DNA from: Gammaproteobacteria bacterium
GTDB lineage: Bacteria > Pseudomonadota > Gammaproteobacteria > Pseudomonadales > Azotimanducaceae
Assembly: GCA_009840545.1 (NCBI GenBank)
Contig: VXNM01000008.1
Span: forward strand, 68,339-132,338
Reading direction: 5' to 3'
Length of the DNA stretch: 64,000 bases
Every line of letters starts with the position of its first letter. Position 1 is the stretch's first letter. Below, one piece after another: positions 35,119 to 43,133 of this stretch. The notes beneath the pieces are model-generated. The model did no database searches and was not told the origin of the DNA. It saw only the letters and a list, made by a program, of their open reading frames with translations. Both the position numbers and the translations under genes were made by a program.

Positions 35119-35736
35119 CTATGGTTCGTCTTCAAGTTCGAAGGTAATTCTGTTCTTGACCCCTGTGACACGAATGGGTTTTCCATCGACAACTCTCGGC
35201 TTGTACACGAACTTCAATGCAGCGTTGATCGCGGCGCGGTCAAAAATTCCGGGTGGGTCAGAGTCAACCACAAAAGGATCCTCTGTGGAACCGGTCTCTG
35301 TTACGGTGAACTGTACGATTACCCATCCTTCAATGCCTCTTTGAAGCGCTCTGCGCGGATATTGGGGGTTCACCTTGACTATCGGCAGGTATTCCCCATC
35401 CGATGTGTAATCCCCAGGACCAAATTCGGCCTTCCCTGGACCCTGAGGCTCAAAATCGAGCGTCGACCACCCTTCGCCGCTACTGAGGTCCAAGTCTGCC
35501 TCAGGAATGTCGGGAGGGAATTCCTCTGGAGGCGGAGGGGGCTTAACGTTTCGATCAATCTTAGGCGGCTCGATGTCATCCAACAATCGAACAATGTCCA
35601 TTGGTCGTACATTCGGAGCTTCATTTAAGGGATTCTTGTCGCTGCTGATCACGGCTTGCATCAGATAGAGCAATCCTACCGTTACAACCGAACCAACAAC
35701 AATTCCCACTCCGTAGCGTTCAAATACTTTTTGCAT
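35119..35736 (-). CDS. tonB: TonB protein, single C-terminal domain (first of two)
   Basis: 205 residues with the plan of its twin downstream: membrane anchor (about 9-30), a Pro-rich stretch PPPPPEEFPPDIPE, then one TonB_C domain (about 115-204) including YPRRALQRGIEGWVIVQFTV, YKPRVVDGKPI and TGVKNRITFELEDEP. This pair has the closest match to a standard TonB2 protein (short form). It follows exbD after 12 bases, so it is the canonical tonB of the operon. The remaining three tonB genes are probably derived from it. Confidence 0.92.
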   Translation of the reverse strand: MQKVFERYGVGIVVGSVVTVGLLYLMQAVISSDKNPLNEAPNVRPMDIVRLLDDIEPPKIDRNVKPPPPPEEFPPDIPEADLDLSSGEGWSTLDFEPQGPGKAEFGPGDYTSDGEYLPIVKVNPQYPRRALQRGIEGWVIVQFTVTETGSTEDPFVVDSDPPGIFDRAAINAALKFVYKPRVVDGKPIRVTGVKNRITFELEDEP

Positions 35737-35748
35737 GATTGCTACCTC

Positions 35749-36153
35749 TCAATCTTCAGTTGCTAATGCAACATCAGTTACCTTTGCTCCACGTGCAGCG
35801 TCTAGCACTGCACGTACTTTCTCGAACTTTGCTTTTCGATCCACTTGCACGACAATGCCTCCCTTGGGATTCTCGGCATGCAAGCGCTCAATGTGTGCTC
35901 GAACATGGTCAACTTCCACTTGTTTCTTGTCTATCCATATGTCTCCAGCTGGACCAACAGCAACAAGCACACTCACCAACGGCTTTGGTTCTGCAGTTCG
36001 TGCGTCTGGACGCACCACCTCTATTCCTGCCTGCTTAATGAATGTCGCGGTAACAATGAAGAATATCAACATAATGAACACGACGTCAAGCATCGGCGTC
36101 AAGTTGATATCGCTTTCGTCGTCGCTTCCTGAACGTTGCTTTCCTAGTGCCAT
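35749..36153 (-). CDS. exbD: Biopolymer transport protein ExbD
   Basis: 134 residues, typical of ExbD2. One N-terminal membrane helix (about 18-42) carries the proton-sensing Asp in LTPMLDVVFIMLIFFIV, preceded by the basic MALGKQRSGSDDESDIN segment. The periplasmic domain ends with VQVDRKAKFEKVRAVLDAARG. ExbD and ExbB convert the proton gradient into TonB movement. It lies directly downstream of exbB. Confidence 0.95.
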   Translation of the reverse strand: MALGKQRSGSDDESDINLTPMLDVVFIMLIFFIVTATFIKQAGIEVVRPDARTAEPKPLVSVLVAVGPAGDIWIDKKQVEVDHVRAHIERLHAENPKGGIVVQVDRKAKFEKVRAVLDAARGAKVTDVALATED

Positions 36154-36169
36154 TCTTACACCTCCTCGA

Positions 36170-36682
36170 TCAGTGATCCATGGTCAGATGTCGATCGAGC
36201 AATTCTCTTTCGGTATTGATTTTGCGCCGAAGGAATGTAGTTCCCATTATGCCCGAAAGTGATGCAATCATTCCAGACATTGTTGGGATTGTTGCAGCCG
36301 ACACTCCAGCGGCCATTGAACGCGCGTTACCGCCCTGGGTCGCCATAGCATCAAATACCTGAATCATTCCAGTCACAGTACCCAACAACCCCAACAGTGG
36401 GCACAAGGTAATACAAGTCAGAATGATGGGCATGCTTCCGCTAATCTTCGCCCCCGCTTCCGAAACCAAAGCTCTTCGGATGGCGTGTGCCGACCACGAT
36501 CTTCGCTCGTCGCGAGATTCCCATATATCCATTGCGCCCTTGACGACATTTCGATGCTCCCTAACGAAATACCAAACTCGCTCAAGAATCAAAACCCACA
36601 TCATAAAAGTGGTAAGGGCAATGAGATAGAGTACATCGCCCCCCTGTTCAAAAAACCTGTTGATGGCAACGAAAATGTCCAT
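36170..36682 (-). CDS. exbB: ExbB-type proton channel (MotA/TolQ/ExbB family)
   Basis: 170 residues with three membrane helices, including LIALTTFMMWVLILERVWYF near the N-terminus and GLLGTVTGMIQVFDAMATQG in the middle. The GLLGTVTGM motif with Thr is the family's pore-lining stretch. It forms the pentameric proton channel that drives TonB with ExbD. It lies between the longer TtpC-like protein and exbD, as in TonB2 operons. Confidence 0.94.
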   Translation of the reverse strand: MDIFVAINRFFEQGGDVLYLIALTTFMMWVLILERVWYFVREHRNVVKGAMDIWESRDERRSWSAHAIRRALVSEAGAKISGSMPIILTCITLCPLLGLLGTVTGMIQVFDAMATQGGNARSMAAGVSAATIPTMSGMIASLSGIMGTTFLRRKINTERELLDRHLTMDH

Positions 36683-36688
36683 TTCGGC

Positions 36689-38200
36689 CTACTCGCTCTT
36701 GTCTTCCACAATCGGAGTTCCGGCCCGCTCAGCGTGTTGTGCGATGATCCCCTCGGATTGTTCATCCAGCACATGGAGTACCGAACGGCTGTATTGGGAA
36801 ACCAATGCATGGAGCAATACGGTGGGAATTGCAACGCACAGACCAAGAACCGTGGTCATCAGTGCTGTCGAAATACCACTGGCCATGATTTTCGGATCTC
36901 CAGTGCCGAATAATGTAATTGCCTGGAAAGTCTGAATCATTCCGATCACAGTTCCAAGAAGACCCATGAGTGGCGCAACAACGGAAATCACCTGCACAAT
37001 GGCAATATTTCGGGTGAGAGCAGGTGTCTCCCGCAACACGGCCTCTCCCATCTTCAACTGCAGAGTCTCGTTGTCTACTTCCCTATTCGCGTGGTATATG
37101 CCAATAACACGTCCTAAAGGATTGTCGTCTTTTGGATCGCCAGGAGCTTTACGTTGCGCTGAAACCTTCTGACTGATAAGCGTCAACATAATCAGACGTT
37201 CGATTGCAAGTAGCACACCAACGATACCAACCAAGATAATCACGGATCCGACCATACCACCCTGTCCGTTACAGAACGGCAACCAACAACCCGTTCCCTG
37301 GAAAGGTGCAAGAGGTGATCCCACCATTTCACCAAAAGTTGCTCGTTGGGTCTCGAGTGACAGCAATGCTCCACGCGTAGGATCCACGGCAAATCCAACC
37401 ATGTCTCCAGATTTTCCGCGGAATGAACCGCGAGCGGTGTTAGTAAACTCGGCTGATGGTTGGCGAGGCAACTCGATCATGTTCCCTGTCGCTACGTCAT
37501 AGTCGACATATCCGTCTTTCGTGACGACATTGAACGCGCCAATCCGCAGAATGTCTTGCACGATCTGTTTTCCTTCTGCTGATTGGACTGTCCCACTGAA
37601 CCGTGAAATACGCCCAGTCTCCCTGAGATGTTGCGTCAACAAGAAAACGAGATGCTCCATTTCGTCGACGGTAGCCAACTGGCTTGCGGTTCCCATCTTT
37701 GCGGCAAGTTCGTTAAGAAAAATGTGGCGATCAGGTAGTTCCGCACTAACGATAGAGCCATTGAATACACCTCTGGCATCCCCAGCTACCTGCTGAAGAA
37801 CTCCAAAGAGTTCTCTTAACGATCCTAGACGCTCGTCGTAAATAGTCTGTTGGTTGGCAATTTCCGTTTCATTTTCCGCCTGTTCCGCGTCCAATTGACG
37901 ACTTCGTTGTTGCTGTCGTTCGAACTCATCCTCGGCTTCTTGCAAAAGGTTGGCCTGATTGTCACGATTTCGCTCAAACGCATCCTCTCTTTCTTGGTGT
38001 TCCTTGTTTTCGATTAGCCTCTTCTCTCTCATGAGCCTTAACAGGTCGTCAAGAGATTGGGCTTCAACAATTGTCAGCCCCGCATCCACAAGTGGGCTGA
38101 CTTGCTCTCCTTCCGGAGTTTCTTCTTGTGCAATCGATAATTGACCCGTTAGCAGAGTTGCTAACAAAATACATCCAATTCGGCTTACTGTAGACATCAT
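36689..38200 (-). CDS. TtpC-like long ExbB-family protein
   Basis: 503 residues. An N-terminal signal peptide (cut after SIAQ) leads to a periplasmic part with a long coiled coil (about 55-130, Glu/Gln/Arg-rich). A globular part follows, and then three membrane helices of the ExbB/TolQ channel (about 315-480) with GLLGTVIGMIQTFQAITLFG and the LMTTVLGLCVAIPTVLLH end. In Vibrio, TtpC is an extra ExbB-like protein required with ExbB2/ExbD2/TonB2. Here it follows a DUF3450 gene by two bases and precedes exbB by six, so these are co-transcribed. Confidence 0.9.
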   Translation of the reverse strand: MMSTVSRIGCILLATLLTGQLSIAQEETPEGEQVSPLVDAGLTIVEAQSLDDLLRLMREKRLIENKEHQEREDAFERNRDNQANLLQEAEDEFERQQQRSRQLDAEQAENETEIANQQTIYDERLGSLRELFGVLQQVAGDARGVFNGSIVSAELPDRHIFLNELAAKMGTASQLATVDEMEHLVFLLTQHLRETGRISRFSGTVQSAEGKQIVQDILRIGAFNVVTKDGYVDYDVATGNMIELPRQPSAEFTNTARGSFRGKSGDMVGFAVDPTRGALLSLETQRATFGEMVGSPLAPFQGTGCWLPFCNGQGGMVGSVIILVGIVGVLLAIERLIMLTLISQKVSAQRKAPGDPKDDNPLGRVIGIYHANREVDNETLQLKMGEAVLRETPALTRNIAIVQVISVVAPLMGLLGTVIGMIQTFQAITLFGTGDPKIMASGISTALMTTVLGLCVAIPTVLLHALVSQYSRSVLHVLDEQSEGIIAQHAERAGTPIVEDKSE

Positions 38201-38202
38201 TC

Positions 38203-39006
38203 TTAGGCCTCCCCCGCTGAGCTAGTTTCAGGAAGGAATAATGGAATTCGAATCAAACTCTGTGACATTTGCTTGTTGGCAATCTTTATTCCATTCCGAA
38301 TCGGAATCGTAAAACTGTTGTCCAATTCTTCCCACGCATCTGTGTTTGTGTTCCACCAGCCGGTCTTCTTTCCGTCCGCAGTCTGATACATCAGGGCAAT
38401 TCGTCCTATGCGTAGTACGTCGACGGTTGTATCCTGGCCGTCCAACTCGATCTCCATAGATCTGGCCTCAATAGTTCGACCATACTCACTCTCGATCTGA
38501 AATGCCCGTAAAACTTGACTGAACTTTTCCGATACCGCCACGTCAGGATTGTTCATTAATGCACGCAGCTTGTCGAGTCTCTCGAGTCGCTCATCGAGCA
38601 AAAACGGCAAGTCAAGTGCAACGAACTGTTCCAGAGCTTCTATGGTTCTTAGCATCAAGGGGGTGATCTCTCGCTGAATGCTCGTGACCCCCTCGATTGA
38701 CTGTTTGAGCTCGGCAATCTTGTCCAATTGTTTGTTGACCACGAGCTGAAGCTGTCTGTTGTAGACCCTCTGCCCGTCGATCTGCTTCAATGTCAACCGA
38801 TAGTCGTTGAACATACCAGACCGCTCGCTTTCAACTTCATCGATTCTGGCTTGCGATGCGATTGCATCGTCATTGAGTCCTTTCGCTACTTCAAAAAGGT
38901 CGTCAAATGTCGCCTGCGCAACGACGAATCCGCAACCCACAATCGCAAGTATCGTGAATGGCAAGAGAAGTTTGCGGCTCCATTGATGTACTAAGTCTTG
39001 GGTCAT
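38203..39006 (-). CDS. DUF3450 protein of the TonB2 operon
   Basis: 267 residues. An N-terminal signal peptide (hydrophobic core LLPFTILAIVGCGFVVAQA) is followed by a long coiled coil to about residue 115 (LNDDAIASQARIDEVESERS, LNRQLQ-like repeats). The family's C-terminal body then has FLLDERLERLDKLRALM, FQVLRAF-like helix, EIELDGQDTTVDVLRIGRI and TIPIRNGIKIANKQ. DUF3450 proteins begin TonB2-type clusters in many gammaproteobacteria and are thought to act with TtpC in the periplasm. It is the first gene of the nine-gene operon, whose promoter must lie in the 300 bases upstream. Confidence 0.88.
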   Translation of the reverse strand: MTQDLVHQWSRKLLLPFTILAIVGCGFVVAQATFDDLFEVAKGLNDDAIASQARIDEVESERSGMFNDYRLTLKQIDGQRVYNRQLQLVVNKQLDKIAELKQSIEGVTSIQREITPLMLRTIEALEQFVALDLPFLLDERLERLDKLRALMNNPDVAVSEKFSQVLRAFQIESEYGRTIEARSMEIELDGQDTTVDVLRIGRIALMYQTADGKKTGWWNTNTDAWEELDNSFTIPIRNGIKIANKQMSQSLIRIPLFLPETSSAGEA

Positions 39007-39280
39007 ATCGACTCCTACGCCCTCAAGTGTTGTCCCTCATGTTGTCTGGCGACAAGCACGAACTGTTCCTCGCAAATCGTGAGACTGTTGCCTCCGCGGT
39101 CTAGCTCAGTTGCAATCACGCGAAAGCAAGTTGTGCGGTCGCACTTCCAACACGCAATTTACGCCGTCGTTTGGCGATCGACTCGTTTTTGGTGAAGTTT
39201 GAACAACATCATCCAAACTCAAGCGCAAATTGTCCTATCCATTATTGTGGCACAACTGCAAGGCAATTAACACACAACTG
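39007..39280 (-). promoter_or_regulatory. Upstream region of the TonB operon
   Basis: About 275 bases between the operon start and the terminator of the upstream gene. It must hold the operon promoter. No clear iron-box (Fur) palindrome is recognised. Confidence 0.35.
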
Positions 39281-39314
39281 AAGAAAAAGCTACAAAGACA
39301 ATTCTTGGTAGCTT
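39281..39314 (-). terminator. Rho-independent terminator of the dienelactone hydrolase gene
   Basis: On the minus strand AAGCTAC pairs with GTAGCTT, and AAGA with TCTT inside it, with one mismatch and an ATTG loop. The plus-strand arms are 39287-39293 and 39308-39314. TTTCTT follows. It starts directly after the stop codon. Confidence 0.75.
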
Positions 39315-39315
39315 T

Positions 39316-39990
39316 CTACGAGGCCACAAAATTCTCTAGGAATGCAAGAGTACGCTGTTGTGCCAACGCCGATGCTTCTGCGTTATAGGAATCTCGGTGA
39401 TCACAATTGAATCCGTGATCGGCTTCGTAGGTGTAAATTTCGGCATTGGGAAGTGCTTTGTTGATTGCCTCAACTTGGTCCGGCGGAATCATCGAGTCCA
39501 GTTCCCCAAAGTGCATCATTACCGGGCACATGGATGGCTTTTCCAGTTCGCCAGCAATTCCGCCGCCGTAATAGACCACAGCGGCCGACAGACCTCTCAC
39601 ACTACAAGCGGAAAGCCAACTCAACAAACCACCATAGCAGAACCCCACAATTCCTACTTTCCCGTACTTGCCAATTTCTTCGGTGGCCGCTTGCAAGTCG
39701 ATCAACGCATTGTCACGAGAGGTATCGTTAAAAGCCAGGCGCAAACCTTCAGTCATGTCATCTGGCCCATAGCCAAGTTCAACATCGCGTTTGGCTCTGT
39801 CAAACACTTGAGGGGCAATGGCTGCATAACCATCGCTTGCAAATCCGTCGACCACATCGCGAATGTGCTGGTTGACACCGAAGATCTCTTGTATAACGAC
39901 GACGGATCCGCGAGGCTCGTCACTCGGTAATGCCTCATAAGCCCCAATCGTGTGTCCATCGACCGCGCGTACTTGCCGCTTCCTGCCCAT
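39316..39990 (-). CDS. Dienelactone hydrolase family protein
   Basis: 224 residues with the alpha/beta-hydrolase fold of this family. The nucleophile elbow GFCYGG carries the Cys; Asp is in GELDSMIPP and His in ADHGFNC. The N-terminal VVVIQEIFGVNQHIRDVVDG is the family's substrate-pocket start. Dienelactone hydrolases open a lactone to maleylacetate in chloroaromatic breakdown, but many homologs act on other esters. No aromatic-ring cleavage genes are nearby. A hairpin terminator follows at once. Confidence 0.85.
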   Translation of the reverse strand: MGRKRQVRAVDGHTIGAYEALPSDEPRGSVVVIQEIFGVNQHIRDVVDGFASDGYAAIAPQVFDRAKRDVELGYGPDDMTEGLRLAFNDTSRDNALIDLQAATEEIGKYGKVGIVGFCYGGLLSWLSACSVRGLSAAVVYYGGGIAGELEKPSMCPVMMHFGELDSMIPPDQVEAINKALPNAEIYTYEADHGFNCDHRDSYNAEASALAQQRTLAFLENFVAS

Positions 39991-40083
39991 CCCCGAAGCT
40001 CCCCGCCAACGAAATCCAAACCATTTTATAAAGGCGTCGTGGGCGATCCACTAACAAATAAAATTGTTCTTTTAACAAAACGG

Positions 40084-40101
40084 TAATAGTTTTTACTATT
40101 A
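40084..40101. promoter_or_regulatory. Perfect dyad upstream of phoB
   Basis: TAATAGT and ACTATTA form a 7-bp inverted repeat around TTTT, 31 bases before the phoB start, in the AT-rich region between divergent genes. It could be an operator. It does not match the classic Pho box. Confidence 0.35.
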
Positions 40102-40132
40102 ATGAGCACAACCTAGCTTCTACAGGAGCGCA

Positions 40133-40831
40133 ATGGCAGCCAATTCAATCCTCGTAGTCGAGGACGAACCCGATATTAGAGAACTGCTCAAGTTCACCTT
40201 GCACAGAGCACAGTTCCATGTTCAGCCCGTCGAAGACGCCGAGCAAGCCATGCGAGTATTGGAAGGACCGCTCCCGTCTCTTGCCGTGATCGACTGGATG
40301 TTGCCAGGCATGAGCGGCATTGAGCTGTCCCAAAGAATCCGTGGTGATTCGATCACGCAGGATATGCCCATCATCATATTGACCGCACGAGGCGATGAAG
40401 CCGACAAACTTCAAGGATTCGGACATGGCGCAGACGACTACATCACTAAGCCGTTTTCACCAAGAGAGCTGGTTGCCCGCATTCGCGCTCTTCTACGAAG
40501 AGCCGGGCATCCAACTAATGGAAACATTAGTGTTGGTGGAATTGAACTGGATACGGTTGCGCACTCCGTTTCAATCGAGGGAACCCCAGTGCACCTACGG
40601 CCAACCGAGTATCGACTGCTGGAAATCATGATGCAGAATCCCAATCGCGCATTTCAACGTAGTCAGTTGTTAGATCAGGTTTGGGGACGCAGCGTCTATG
40701 TAGACGAGCGTACCGTCGATGTGCATGTCTTGCGTTTGCGCAATGCACTCAAGCCATTCGATCGACACAATTTGATTACAACAGTACGAGGTGTGGGCTA
40801 CAGAATGGATCGCGACAGCATGGACACGTGA
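40133..40831 (+). CDS. phoB: Phosphate regulon response regulator
   Basis: 232 residues: receiver domain (about 1-120) with acidic pocket Glu10/Asp11, phospho-acceptor Asp54 in AVIDWMLPG, Thr in ILTARGDE and Lys in YITKPF. The winged-helix DNA-binding domain (about 130-228) shows LRPTEYRLLEIMMQNPNRAFQ-type start and VDVHVLRLRNALKP. AGGAG at 40124-40128 fits the ATG start. PhoB switches on phosphate-starvation genes. It overlaps phoR by four bases (GTGA). The pst genes downstream are the expected regulon. Confidence 0.96.
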   Translation: MAANSILVVEDEPDIRELLKFTLHRAQFHVQPVEDAEQAMRVLEGPLPSLAVIDWMLPGMSGIELSQRIRGDSITQDMPIIILTARGDEADKLQGFGHGADDYITKPFSPRELVARIRALLRRAGHPTNGNISVGGIELDTVAHSVSIEGTPVHLRPTEYRLLEIMMQNPNRAFQRSQLLDQVWGRSVYVDERTVDVHVLRLRNALKPFDRHNLITTVRGVGYRMDRDSMDT

Positions 40832-42105
40832 GTCCTTCCGCACCGATTGCACTAACTGTAGTAGTTGTTGGGCTATTGGCGGTCGGTTGGTTTTTCGGCG
40901 TTATTTTGTGGACTACCGGCGCAGCTCTTGTCATTGTGTTTCTTGCATACGCCCAAGGAATCCGAGACCGAGCTGAATTCGCTCGTTGGGCCAAACGTCC
41001 TTTGAAGTCGCCTCCTGACTCGTTGGGACGTTTCTACGAGGATTCCAAATCGCTGCACGATGCTCTGAATCTCGAGAGATCACGCAATCGAAGATGGTTG
41101 GGATTAGCCAGAAGATTTCGAGACACATCTGACCTAATTCCCGACGCCTGGATTGTCTTGGATCAAAGAATGATGATTGAAGCCGTGAATCGTGCTGCGA
41201 CTACATTGCTAGGCCTTGAACAGACAGATGTTGGAAGACCCATTTCCGCTCTGGTCAGACATCCTGAAATCATTCGACTTCTTTCCGATGAGGAAGATCT
41301 CAACATTGTTGAAATCACCTCGCCTACCGACGACCAGAAGAAGCTGGAGCTGCGACTAATTCGCATCGGTGAGGACCAGAACATCCTTATGGCGCGCGAT
41401 GTCACCGAACTCAATCGACTCTTGTCAATGCGGCAAGACTTCATCGCCAATGTTTCGCACGAACTGCGTTCGCCGCTCACAGTTCTCATCGGCTATATCG
41501 AGTCCATTTATGGCGAAGATCTCGATCCAGACACAACGAAGCAAATCATTCATCGTCTTGATGCTCCCGCCCAAAGAATGAAGTCTCTTGTCGACGATCT
41601 ATTGACACTCACGCGCTTGGAAGCTTCACCGGAGCCCGAATTGGACGACTTGGCTCGGATTGACTGTGCAACCCTCATTCATGCAATTTCGCAGGAAGCT
41701 TCTTCACTCAAGAATGAGAATCACAGCATATCCCTAGATTTGGAGCGCAACCTAAGTGTCATGGGTGTTGGTGACGAGCTGCATAGTGTCTTCATGAACT
41801 TGCTTACAAATGCTATTCGCTACAGTCCGGACGGCGGTCAAATCACAGTCCGTTGGTATCAGCTAGAAGGCAATGCGCGATTTGAGATCTCGGATGAAGG
41901 ATTGGGTATTGCACCAGAGCATATCACCCGCATCACAGAACGTTTTTACCGCGTCGACCCTAGCAGCTTCCGCGCCAAAGGGGGAACTGGGCTTGGTCTC
42001 GCTATCGTCAAGCATGTGCTAAGGCGCCACCAATCGTCTCTGCAGGTAAAAAGCAAACAAAGCGAAGGAAGCACGTTTTACTTCGATCTTCCCCGAGCAG
42101 AATAA
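40828..42105 (+). CDS. phoR: Phosphate regulon sensor histidine kinase
   Basis: 425 residues from GTG 40828, which overlaps the phoB stop (GTGA); the open frame from 40681 is just a shadow of phoB. Two membrane helices lie in the first 50 residues. A PAS-like domain (about 100-195, IPDAWIVLDQRMMIEAVN) follows, then the H-box FIANVSHELRSPLTVLIGY and the ATPase domain with NLLTNAIRYSPDGG and the DEGLGIAPEH and GGTGLGLAIVKHVL boxes. PhoR phosphorylates PhoB when phosphate is low and is restrained by PhoU/Pst. Confidence 0.95.
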   Translation: MSPSAPIALTVVVVGLLAVGWFFGVILWTTGAALVIVFLAYAQGIRDRAEFARWAKRPLKSPPDSLGRFYEDSKSLHDALNLERSRNRRWLGLARRFRDTSDLIPDAWIVLDQRMMIEAVNRAATTLLGLEQTDVGRPISALVRHPEIIRLLSDEEDLNIVEITSPTDDQKKLELRLIRIGEDQNILMARDVTELNRLLSMRQDFIANVSHELRSPLTVLIGYIESIYGEDLDPDTTKQIIHRLDAPAQRMKSLVDDLLTLTRLEASPEPELDDLARIDCATLIHAISQEASSLKNENHSISLDLERNLSVMGVGDELHSVFMNLLTNAIRYSPDGGQITVRWYQLEGNARFEISDEGLGIAPEHITRITERFYRVDPSSFRAKGGTGLGLAIVKHVLRRHQSSLQVKSKQSEGSTFYFDLPRAE

Positions 42106-42117
42106 AGGAACAAAGAA

Positions 42118-43098
42118 ATGAGAGTTAGTGCTATGTGCAAGTTCGCACTTGTTAGCCTAGTGATGGTTGTGTCTATTGCGTACAACGCTGAGACGACGGC
42201 GGAAGTGGCAGATGAGCTACCCACATACGAACGAGTCAGCGGAGTCTCGGGGAATCTATCTAGCGTTGGTTCTGACACGCTTGCGAACCTAATGACGCTT
42301 TGGACTGAGAAGTTCGGGGAACTGTATCCCAACATCAACATACAAGTTCAAGCCGCTGGTTCGTCTACTGCACCCACGGCGTTGACAGAAGGAGTTGCAA
42401 ACTTCGGCCCGATGAGCCGAAGAATGAAAGATAAGGAAATCGAGGCCTTCGAGGCTAGATTCGGCTACAAGCCGACTCCAATAAGAGTCGCCATCGATGC
42501 TCTTGCCGTGTATGTGCATAAGGACAACCCCCTCGAGTCGTTGACAGTCGGTCAAGTCGATGCGATTTTTTCATCAACCCGTCGGTGCGGACACCCTGTG
42601 GACATCAAGACATGGGGCGACTTGGGGCTGGAAGGAACCTGGCAGCGACGACCAATTCAACTCTATGGAAGGAATTCTGTATCTGGAACGTACGGCTACT
42701 TCAAACAGGCCGGACTCTGTTCAGGTGACTTCAAGAACACAGTGAATGAACAACCGGGCTCAGCATCAGTTGTACAGGCAATTACCGCCTCGCTCAATGG
42801 AATCGGCTATTCGGGCGTGGGCTATGTCACATCCGGAGTACGAGCCGTACCTATAGCTGAAGTGGAAGGCGACGAACCCGTTAGCGTCGAGTTTGAAACC
42901 GCTTCGGATGGTACATACCCATTCACTCGGTACTTGTATGTATATGTCAACAAGAAGCCGGATTCACCTCTACCTCCTCTGGAACGGGAATTCCTTAAGC
43001 TTGTGTTATCTGGCCCAGGGCAAGAGATTGTTGAGAAAGATGGTTATGTTCCTCTATCGCTCAAGGTCTTGAAGCGTGAATTGCAACGTTTGCTCTAG
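42118..43098 (+). CDS. pstS: Phosphate-binding periplasmic protein
   Basis: 326 residues with a signal peptide (about 1-28, cleavage near YNAETTAEV). The PstS-type fold is seen in [36 protein letters not shown] (phosphate-binding Ser/Thr) and the FSSTRRCG...[11 protein letters not shown] stretch. It collects phosphate for the PstCAB transporter. AAAGGA before the ATG is a good ribosome site. It is 12 bases past phoR, so the phoBR and pst genes may be one transcript. Confidence 0.93.
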   Translation: MRVSAMCKFALVSLVMVVSIAYNAETTAEVADELPTYERVSGVSGNLSSVGSDTLANLMTLWTEKFGELYPNINIQVQAAGSSTAPTALTEGVANFGPMSRRMKDKEIEAFEARFGYKPTPIRVAIDALAVYVHKDNPLESLTVGQVDAIFSSTRRCGHPVDIKTWGDLGLEGTWQRRPIQLYGRNSVSGTYGYFKQAGLCSGDFKNTVNEQPGSASVVQAITASLNGIGYSGVGYVTSGVRAVPIAEVEGDEPVSVEFETASDGTYPFTRYLYVYVNKKPDSPLPPLEREFLKLVLSGPGQEIVEKDGYVPLSLKVLKRELQRLL

Positions 43099-43133
43099 GC
43101 CGCAGTCGTTATCACACTAGCCTTTCTGTTCAC

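Noticed and set aside
34624-35628. A 334-codon plus-strand open frame over the two single-domain tonB genes
   Set aside because: It lies fully antisense to two clear tonB genes and its sequence matches nothing; repeated tonB codons on the other strand keep it open.
32073-35736. A repeat array resembling CRISPR
   Set aside because: The repeats are coding TonB domains of about 339 bases, with no short direct repeats and spacers.
39007-39280. A Fur box at the TonB operon promoter
   Set aside because: No stretch resembles the 19-bp iron-box palindrome.
40681-40827. A longer N-terminus for PhoR
   Set aside because: The frame before 40828 is a shadow of phoB; the GTG overlapping the phoB stop is the natural coupled start.
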